NCBI GenBank assembly: GCA_905480055.1
Contig: CAJQOW010000039.1
Location: forward strand, 1-6,142
Length of the DNA: 6,142 nt
Direction of reading: 5' to 3'
DNA from: an uncultured Acidimicrobiia bacterium
GTDB lineage: Bacteria; Actinomycetota; Acidimicrobiia; UBA5794
Shown here in pieces: positions 1-4,568 of the stretch. Numbering within the stretch: the stretch's first letter is position 1; each line of letters opens with the position of its first letter. The notes beneath the pieces are model-generated. The model made no database searches, had not been told where the DNA came from, and worked only from the letters and a program-made list of their open reading frames with translations. A program made the translations under genes and the position numbers.

Positions 1-619
1 CTGCGGCGCTGAGATCTGCCATGACCGGTGCCGATCCGCCTTGGGCCATGCCGACAATCGTCGTGTAGCCCTGGTCGACCAGGAACTCGTAGGCGGCATT
101 CATGTCGATCTGACTGTCTTTCACAGAGTATTCGCCAGTGGACTGGCCGTGACCGCGGAAGTCCACCGCAAGCACGGTGTGCCCGTTGGCGGCCATTGTC
201 CAAATATTGGTGGATAGGGTCTGACTCGACTGGGGAGGCCGCTGTCCCAGACCGCCGGCCTGGACAGCGTCGTACTCGTGCGTGAATAGGACGGCGATCT
301 CGTCTCCCGGCCAAAAGCGTGCGAACAGCTCCTGTCCATCGTCGGTCGTGAGCGTGATCGCTTGCTCGCCGTCGGGAGGCTCGACCGCTGCATTCGCAAG
401 CCGCGCAAATACCGTTGTTGTCGTGGCGTCACTCTCGCCGCCCTCATCAGCGTTGTCGCCTGCCTGTGCGGTGGTGGTTGTTGCTGGGTCATCGTTGGAC
501 TCCGAAGCAACGTCGACGATGGTGCTCGGCACCTCAGGCAGCGACGAACCAGACTCGCTGCACGCAGCGCTGACCAGGGCGAGTACTGCAATCCCGGTTA
601 CCAGCTTCGTTTGTCGCAC
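1..619 (-). CDS. Predicted lipoprotein with alpha/beta-hydrolase fold, N-terminal part (C-terminus beyond window)
   Basis: The frame opens with GTG at 619 and stays open to the window edge, giving 206 codons; the C-terminus is missing. An in-frame TGA lies seven codons upstream of the GTG, and AGGAG sits 5 nt before it, so the start is well supported. Residues 1-19 form a lipoprotein signal peptide (Arg2, Lys5, then a hydrophobic stretch) ending in a lipobox-like SAA-C with Cys20 as the lipidation site. Residues 21-70 are a linker rich in Thr, Ser, Asp and Glu, with two TTTT runs. From about residue 85 the sequence resembles an alpha/beta hydrolase: a strand followed by HEYD (114-117) near the expected oxyanion region, then VLAVDFRGHGQS (149-160), typical of this fold. 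The expected nucleophile elbow GxSxG reads GMAQG (190-194), with Ala192 in place of Ser. The protein is probably anchored on the outer face of the cytoplasmic membrane. The substrate cannot be told, and it may be a non-catalytic member. The fold call is firm; the function is open. Confidence 0.8.
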   Translation of the reverse strand, partial: MRQTKLVTGIAVLALVSAACSESGSSLPEVPSTIVDVASESNDDPATTTTAQAGDNADEGGESDATTTTVFARLANAAVEPPDGEQAITLTTDDGQELFARFWPGDEIAVLFTHEYDAVQAGGLGQRPPQSSQTLSTNIWTMAANGHTVLAVDFRGHGQSTGEYSVKDSQIDMNAAYEFLVDQGYTTIVGMAQGGSAPVMADLSAA

Positions 620-620
620 A

Positions 621-630
621 CCTTCTCCTC
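621..630 (-). promoter_or_regulatory. Shine-Dalgarno site of the lipoprotein hydrolase gene
   Basis: Read on the minus strand the site is GAGGAGAAGG, with the AGGAG core at 629-625 and 5 nt before the GTG at 619. It fixes the GTG start, because the upstream in-frame stop leaves no room for an earlier one. It is the clearest ribosome binding site in the window. I saw no convincing promoter for this gene in 631-709. Confidence 0.7.
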
Positions 631-694
631 GCGCACTTCAGCTTGACCATCGCTTGTCGCCGCTGCGGCACACATCACTGTTTCGGCCCGTTCC

Positions 695-700
695 TATCAT
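695..700 (+). promoter_or_regulatory. Candidate -10 element (TATCAT) of the M16 peptidase-dapB unit
   Basis: TATCAT lies 9 nt before the ATG at 710. This spacing puts the transcription start at or within a few bases of the start codon. No Shine-Dalgarno sequence precedes that ATG, so a leaderless or nearly leaderless mRNA would explain how the gene is translated. Such mRNAs are common in Actinobacteria. No clear -35 element is visible about 17 bp upstream, so the call rests on the hexamer and its spacing only. Confidence 0.4.
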
Positions 701-709
701 CGTGACCAC

Positions 710-1957
710 ATGGATCACGAACTCACAACACTCAACAACGGTCTGCGCATTGTCAGCCATGACATGCCATCTGTCCACTCCGTGGCGCTTGGCTGCTGGG
801 TCGACACGGGGAGCAGGGACGAGACAGGCCCTGAAGCGGGAGCATCGCACTTCCTCGAGCACCTGCTCTTCAAAGGCTCGGATTCCTGGTCTGCACGGAG
901 AATCTCGGAGGCCTTCGACGGAATCGGTGCTCGACACAACGCATTCACGTCAAAGGAGTACACCTGCTTCTGGACCCGCATGCGCGACGCCGATATTCCT
1001 CTCGGAGTCGAAATCCTCGGCGAGATGATCCGGCAGCCGGCGTTCCGGCAGGAAGAGATCGATTCGGAGCGCCACGTCGTCCTCGAAGAGATCCACATGA
1101 ACGAGGACGACCCAACCGATGTCGCCCATGAGGAGTTCATCGAGGCACTGTGGGCCAACCATCCACTTGCGCCGCCCATCCTCGGCACGGTCCAGTCGAT
1201 CACGGATATGACCCGAGAGACCATCGACAGCTACTGGTCGAGTCGATACACACCCAAGTCCACCGTCATAGCGGTGGCAGGCAAGTTGCCTCCCAACCTG
1301 ATTCCGATGATCGACGAGGCCTTCGGAGGCTGGGAAGGGCCAGCCGTCAGCCGAGTGTTCGAGACTCCCACGATTGAACCGACCGTGCGGGTTCGGACGA
1401 GAGACACCGAACAGGCTCACATCGTCCTCGGCTGCCCGTCCATCGCCCGGGACGACGAGCGTCGCTTCGCCCTCACCCTCGCCGACCATGTGCTCGGGGG
1501 TGGCATGTCATCGCGCCTGTTCAGGGAGATCAGGGAAACGAGAGGCCTGGCCTATGCCGTGCATTCGTTCCGTCTTCCCTTCGCAGATGCAGGCGCTTCG
1601 GCGATCTACGTGGGAACGACACCGTCGCAAAGTGACGAGGTCCTCAAGATCATTCGCGAACAGCTCGACTTGATCGTCGCCGATGGCATCACCGACGAAG
1701 AGCTCGAGCGGGCAAAGGGCCACGTCAAGGGTGCCCTTGCGCTCGGTCTCGAGGATCCGAACAGTCGGATGAATCGCATCGGTCGCACTGAGCTCACCGG
1801 CATGGAACATCTCACAGTGGAAGAGACGGTGGAACGTATCGCAGCGGTGACGCCCGAAGATATCCGCTCCGTTGCTGCGCTTGCCTACACCGCTCCCTAC
1901 GTGATTGGTGCCGTTGGTCCGTTCGGCGCAGACGACTTGGAGGCCTACGTCCGATGA
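710..1957 (+). CDS. M16 family zinc metallopeptidase (PepR/mitochondrial processing peptidase-like)
   Basis: The product is a 415-residue zinc peptidase of family M16. The inverted zinc motif HxxEH is intact at His47-Phe-Leu-Glu50-His51, inside GASHFLEHLLFKG. The third ligand is very likely Glu127 in VVLEEIHMNEDDP, 76 residues after His51, the classical distance. The inactive second half keeps the substrate-binding Arg/Tyr pair in RGLAY (Arg278, Tyr282) after SRLFREIRE. The length fits a one-chain M16B subunit, which usually works as a dimer forming a closed chamber that degrades peptides or processes precursors. There is no signal peptide, so it is predicted to be cytoplasmic. The ATG at 710 has no Shine-Dalgarno sequence but has a -10-like TATCAT just upstream. 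The stop codon overlaps the dapB start as ATGA, which indicates one mRNA and translational coupling. M. tuberculosis PepR (Rv2782c) is a likely relative, from the same broad chromosomal neighbourhood as dapB. The natural substrate cannot be inferred here. Confidence 0.95.
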   Translation: MDHELTTLNNGLRIVSHDMPSVHSVALGCWVDTGSRDETGPEAGASHFLEHLLFKGSDSWSARRISEAFDGIGARHNAFTSKEYTCFWTRMRDADIPLGVEILGEMIRQPAFRQEEIDSERHVVLEEIHMNEDDPTDVAHEEFIEALWANHPLAPPILGTVQSITDMTRETIDSYWSSRYTPKSTVIAVAGKLPPNLIPMIDEAFGGWEGPAVSRVFETPTIEPTVRVRTRDTEQAHIVLGCPSIARDDERRFALTLADHVLGGGMSSRLFREIRETRGLAYAVHSFRLPFADAGASAIYVGTTPSQSDEVLKIIREQLDLIVADGITDEELERAKGHVKGALALGLEDPNSRMNRIGRTELTGMEHLTVEETVERIAAVTPEDIRSVAALAYTAPYVIGAVGPFGADDLEAYVR

Positions 1958-2712
1958 AGGTTGGCGTCGCAGGTGCATCAGGCCAGATGGGCAGCCTCGC
2001 GGCTTCAACGCTGCGGGAGGTCGACGACCTTCACCTGATCGGCCTCTACGACGCTCACACCTCCGGCAACATCGGTGGAGTCGCGATCTCCCAGGACCGC
2101 GTCTCGCTCGATGGCTGCGACGTCATTGTCGAGTTCTCGAGGCCGGAAGTGGTGATGGAGAACCTCGATGTATGGCGCCAGTTCGGTGCGAACGTCGTCG
2201 TGGGGACCTCAGGGTTCGACGCCGACAAGCTGGCTGCTCTGGAGGAGCTATGGGGCAACGGTCCGGCCAACTGCCTTGTCGTGCCCAACTTCTCGATCGG
2301 TGCGGTTCTGATGATGAAGATCGCAGAGCTCGTGGGTCCTCACTATCCGGTGAGTGAGATCATCGAACTTCACCACGACCGGAAGGCCGATGCGCCGTCC
2401 GGTACCGCTATTGCGACCGCGAGGCGGATCGCAGAGGTTGCCCCGGAGCAGGTACGCGACACGAACTCGGAAGAGCTCGTCGGGGGAGCGCTCGGCGCAG
2501 AGGTCGAAGGTGTACGCATCCACTCGGTCCGTCTTCCAGGTCTGGTTGCCCATCAGCGGGTCGTCTTCGGTGGTGACGGCGAGGTGCTGACCATCAGCCA
2601 CGACACCATCGACCGGTCATCGTTCATGCCAGGCATGCTGCTCGCCGTGCGTTCAGTACGCAGCCAGAGCACCCCGCTCGAGGTGGGTCTGGAGCCCCTG
2701 CTGGGACTCTGA
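1954..2712 (+). CDS. dapB: 4-hydroxy-tetrahydrodipicolinate reductase
   Basis: DapB reduces 4-hydroxy-tetrahydrodipicolinate to tetrahydrodipicolinate with NAD(P)H. This is the second committed step towards meso-diaminopimelate and lysine, and it occurs in the cytoplasm. The 252 residues match the short actinobacterial form. Visible motifs are the dinucleotide loop GASGQMG (7-13, with Gly7, Gly10, Gly13), EFSRP (60-64), VVGTSGF (82-88), PNFSIG (111-116) and the catalytic signature ELHHDRKADAPSGTA (138-152). That signature contains His140/His141, Lys144 and the substrate-binding Gly150-Thr151. The C-terminal part carries GVRIHSVRLPG and a conserved VVFGGDGE stretch. Asp33 at the end of the second strand of the Rossmann fold hints that NADH may be accepted, but this is inference only. 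The ATG overlaps the preceding peptidase stop (ATGA), and GGAGG at 1939-1943 lies 10 nt upstream, so translation is probably coupled. DapA, the preceding enzyme of the pathway, is encoded about 950 bp downstream in a separate unit. Confidence 0.97.
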   Translation: MKVGVAGASGQMGSLAASTLREVDDLHLIGLYDAHTSGNIGGVAISQDRVSLDGCDVIVEFSRPEVVMENLDVWRQFGANVVVGTSGFDADKLAALEELWGNGPANCLVVPNFSIGAVLMMKIAELVGPHYPVSEIIELHHDRKADAPSGTAIATARRIAEVAPEQVRDTNSEELVGGALGAEVEGVRIHSVRLPGLVAHQRVVFGGDGEVLTISHDTIDRSSFMPGMLLAVRSVRSQSTPLEVGLEPLLGL

Positions 2713-2713
2713 G

Positions 2714-2740
2714 CGGCTCTGGGCCGTGAGCCTTGAGCCG
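2714..2740. terminator. Weak GC-rich hairpin between convergent genes, possible terminator
   Basis: CGGCTC (2714-2719) can pair with GAGCCG (2735-2740) around a 15-nt loop. Alternatively GGCTC (2715-2719) can pair with GAGCC (2728-2732) around an 8-nt loop. It begins just after the dapB stop, in the 62-bp gap before the converging thioredoxin gene, where a terminator would be expected. There is no U-tract on either strand, so it would be an atypical or Rho-assisted terminator if it works at all. Confidence 0.3.
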
Positions 2741-2774
2741 GGCAGACAACCGATGGCCGTGAACCTGCTGCTTG

Positions 2775-3620
2775 CTAGTTCAGCGCGGTGGCGAGTTGGC
2801 GGCGGTAGGTGGCGGTGAGGGGATGCTCGTTGCCGAGGACACCGAAGATGTCGACCATGGCCTGGCGCGCTTCTTCCTTCATATCGCCCTTGTGTTTCAC
2901 CACGACGAGGAGCCGGTCGAGTGCAGGTTCGAACTCTGAACGTGCCGCAAGAGCCCTGGCGAGTCTCAGTTGGGCGTCATCGTCTTCTGGCTCAGCAGAT
3001 GCAGCAGCTTCGAGATCGCTGATGTCGTCACCGGCCGAGCGGCGCAGTCGGGCCGCTGCCTGCAGCCGTTCGACATCAGCATCTGGCACGAGCTTCCCAA
3101 GAACGATCATGGCCTCTTCGATGTCGCCGCGATCGATGAGGAGGGCAGCGAGGCTTGTTCCCGCATCCTGATGATCGGACTTCTGGTCGAGGACCTGGCG
3201 AAGCATGTGCTCGGCACCAGAGGTGTCGCCGTCGATCAATGCCCCTCGGGCCTCGTCGACCATCAAATCGAGCTCGGTCGGAAGCACAGTGATCAGGAAC
3301 TCGGAGATGGCCTGCTCGGGGAGGGCCCCACTGAACCGGTTGACTTCCTTGCCGTTTTTGATCGCGACCACGGTGGGGATCGACTGGACGAGGTACTGCG
3401 CTGACAACTCCGGGTTGGCGTCAACGTCCACTTTGGCGAGCTCGAACGCTCCAGCGCCTTCATCGGTCATGCGCTCGAGAAGCGGAGAAAGCGTCTTGCA
3501 TGGGCCGCACCACTCAGCCCAGAAGTCAACGAGGACGGTCACATCACGCGACCGGACAAGCACTTCCTCCTGGAAGTCGGCCAGTGTGACATCCTTCACA
3601 AAGGGGCTTGTCTCGTCCAT
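2775..3620 (-). CDS. Thioredoxin-TPR protein, CnoX/YbbN-like co-chaperone
   Basis: The 281 residues fall into two parts. Residues 1-112 are a thioredoxin domain with FWAEWCGPCK (active-site Cys38 and Cys41), the conserved KVDVDANPE stretch (62-71) and the cis-proline loop SIPT (Pro82). Residues from about 113 to 281 are helical TPR-like repeats rich in Ala, Leu and acidic residues. They end with a PLTATYRRQLATALN tail like that of E. coli YbbN/CnoX, whose length (284) is nearly the same. E. coli CnoX is a chaperedoxin that protects proteins under oxidative stress and passes them to GroEL or DnaK. E. coli CnoX has lost the first cysteine (SxxC), whereas this protein keeps CGPC and could still be a disulfide reductase. 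It lacks a signal peptide and is predicted to be cytoplasmic. The ATG at 3620 has no Shine-Dalgarno sequence; TAACCT lies 7 nt upstream, suggesting a leaderless mRNA. The gene diverges from dapA and converges on dapB. The family assignment is firm; the chaperone role is inferred. Confidence 0.93.
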   Translation of the reverse strand: MDETSPFVKDVTLADFQEEVLVRSRDVTVLVDFWAEWCGPCKTLSPLLERMTDEGAGAFELAKVDVDANPELSAQYLVQSIPTVVAIKNGKEVNRFSGALPEQAISEFLITVLPTELDLMVDEARGALIDGDTSGAEHMLRQVLDQKSDHQDAGTSLAALLIDRGDIEEAMIVLGKLVPDADVERLQAAARLRRSAGDDISDLEAAASAEPEDDDAQLRLARALAARSEFEPALDRLLVVVKHKGDMKEEARQAMVDIFGVLGNEHPLTATYRRQLATALN

Positions 3621-3627
3621 TGATCAA

Positions 3628-3633
3628 AGGTTA
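3628..3633 (-). promoter_or_regulatory. Candidate -10 element of the thioredoxin-TPR gene
   Basis: On the minus strand the hexamer reads TAACCT and lies 7 nt before the ATG (3620-3618). Transcription would then start at the start codon, in line with the absence of a ribosome binding site. The hexamer overlaps the 8-bp palindrome GGTTAACC (3629-3636). A -35 element with a 17-bp spacer would fall at 3651-3656, on top of the -10 candidate of dapA. Confidence 0.45.
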
Positions 3634-3649
3634 ACCAGTGCCTCCGTGG

Positions 3650-3655
3650 TAACTT
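3650..3655 (+). promoter_or_regulatory. Candidate -10 element of dapA-rnj
   Basis: TAACTT lies 7 nt before the ATG at 3663. This is the same spacing as in the divergent thioredoxin promoter, and the hexamer is nearly the same (TAACTT against TAACCT). It predicts a leaderless dapA mRNA and favours the ATG at 3663 over the in-frame TTG at 3654, because that TTG overlaps the hexamer and would be untranscribed. The position expected for a -35 element (around 3628-3633) coincides with the opposing -10. Confidence 0.45.
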
Positions 3656-3662
3656 GCGGAGC

Positions 3663-4568
3663 ATGGACCGCAGACCAATCGCGCCGTTTGGGCGCTTGTT
3701 GACAGCGATCATCACCCCGTTCGATTCCGATGGATCGATCGACTACGCAGCGTTCTGGAGGCTTGTTCGCCACCTCAGGGACAACGCAAGTGAGGGGATC
3801 GTCGTTGCAGGGACAACCGGTGAATCGCCAACGCTTTCGAAGCCTGAGAAGGTTGCCCTGTTCCGCGCAGGCGTTGACGCCGCCAAGGGGAAAATGCGGG
3901 TCATCGCCGGCGTCGGTACCTATGACACGAGGGAATCAGTCGCACTCGCCGAAGCAGCTGCTGAAGCCGGGGTGGATGGACTCATGGCAGTCACGCCGTA
4001 CTACTCCAAGCCCCCACAGCGCGGCATCGTCGCCCACATGCGGGCGATCGCCGACGCGACCGATCTGCCGCTGATGATCTACAACATCCCAGGCCGCACA
4101 GCCACCTTGATCGAGATCGAAACGCTCGTCGAACTTGCGCACCACCCGCGCATCGTTGCCGTCAAGGATGCCGTCGACGACGTCGAATGGTCGGTGCGCC
4201 AGATCAAGGAATTGCCTGACGGATTTGCCGTTTACTCAGGAAGTGACGGAGTAACGAAGGACCTTGTCGCCGCGAACGGCGTTGGCGTCGTATCAGTGAC
4301 TGCACATCTTGCGGGCAGGGAGATCGCTGCGATGATCGATGCGGTCGTCGAGGAGGACTGGGAGACAGCGAACCGGCTGCACGACCTCGTTGCCCCGCTG
4401 ACCACCGCACTGTTTGCCGAACCGAGCCCGATGCCGCTGAAGGGCGCATTGACCGAATACTGGGACGAGGTCGGGGAAGCCAGGCTTCCGCTCGTGCCAG
4501 CCGAACGGTCGACCATTGACGCGGTTGGGAAGGCCCTCGAGCCCATCATCGAATACAGGCAGCAATGA
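3663..4568 (+). CDS. dapA: 4-hydroxy-tetrahydrodipicolinate synthase
   Basis: DapA condenses pyruvate with L-aspartate 4-semialdehyde through a Schiff base. This is the first committed step of the diaminopimelate/lysine pathway; the enzyme is cytoplasmic and usually a tetramer. The 301 residues form one TIM barrel. Visible signatures are LLTAIITPF near the N-terminus, GTTGES (50-55, with the Thr pair of the proton relay), TPYYSKP (111-117), IYNIPGRT (139-146, with Tyr140 and the semialdehyde-binding Arg145) and the Schiff-base Lys168 in VAVKDA. A TTG at 3654 would add three residues (Met-Arg-Ser). I prefer the ATG at 3663 because the TAACTT hexamer at 3650-3655 overlaps the TTG. No good Shine-Dalgarno sequence precedes either start. 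The stop overlaps the RNase J start (ATGA), so the two are probably co-transcribed and coupled. The dapA-RNase J pairing is known from other Actinobacteria, for example M. tuberculosis Rv2753c-Rv2752c. Family members with other aldolase activities exist, but the full motif set and the nearby dapB favour DapA. Confidence 0.96.
   Translation: MDRRPIAPFGRLLTAIITPFDSDGSIDYAAFWRLVRHLRDNASEGIVVAGTTGESPTLSKPEKVALFRAGVDAAKGKMRVIAGVGTYDTRESVALAEAAAEAGVDGLMAVTPYYSKPPQRGIVAHMRAIADATDLPLMIYNIPGRTATLIEIETLVELAHHPRIVAVKDAVDDVEWSVRQIKELPDGFAVYSGSDGVTKDLVAANGVGVVSVTAHLAGREIAAMIDAVVEEDWETANRLHDLVAPLTTALFAEPSPMPLKGALTEYWDEVGEARLPLVPAERSTIDAVGKALEPIIEYRQQ

Noticed and set aside
121..591. Minus-strand open frame of 156 codons beginning with ATG, in another frame than the lipoprotein
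   Set aside because: Its product is Arg/Ser/Pro-rich without recognisable motifs, and it lies inside the lipoprotein gene, whose frame has a signal peptide, lipobox and hydrolase motifs.
620..709. Riboswitch (for example a lysine type) or operator upstream of the dapB unit
   Set aside because: The gap is 90 bp, too short for a lysine riboswitch, and the apparent promoter leaves almost no leader. No inverted repeat of note was seen.
282..1028. Plus-strand open frame of 248 codons spanning the lipoprotein gene and the start of the peptidase gene
   Set aside because: It is antisense to one real gene and out of frame with another, and its composition is low-complexity Ser/Ala/Thr/Arg, typical of GC-rich shadow frames.
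2713..2774. Strong intrinsic terminator or small RNA between dapB and the thioredoxin gene
   Set aside because: Only a 5-6 bp GC stem without a U-tract is visible, and there is no promoter or conserved fold to support an RNA gene.
3654..3662. TTG at 3654 as the dapA start
   Set aside because: It adds only three residues, has no ribosome binding site and overlaps the -10-like TAACTT. The ATG at 3663 fits better, although the TTG cannot be fully excluded.
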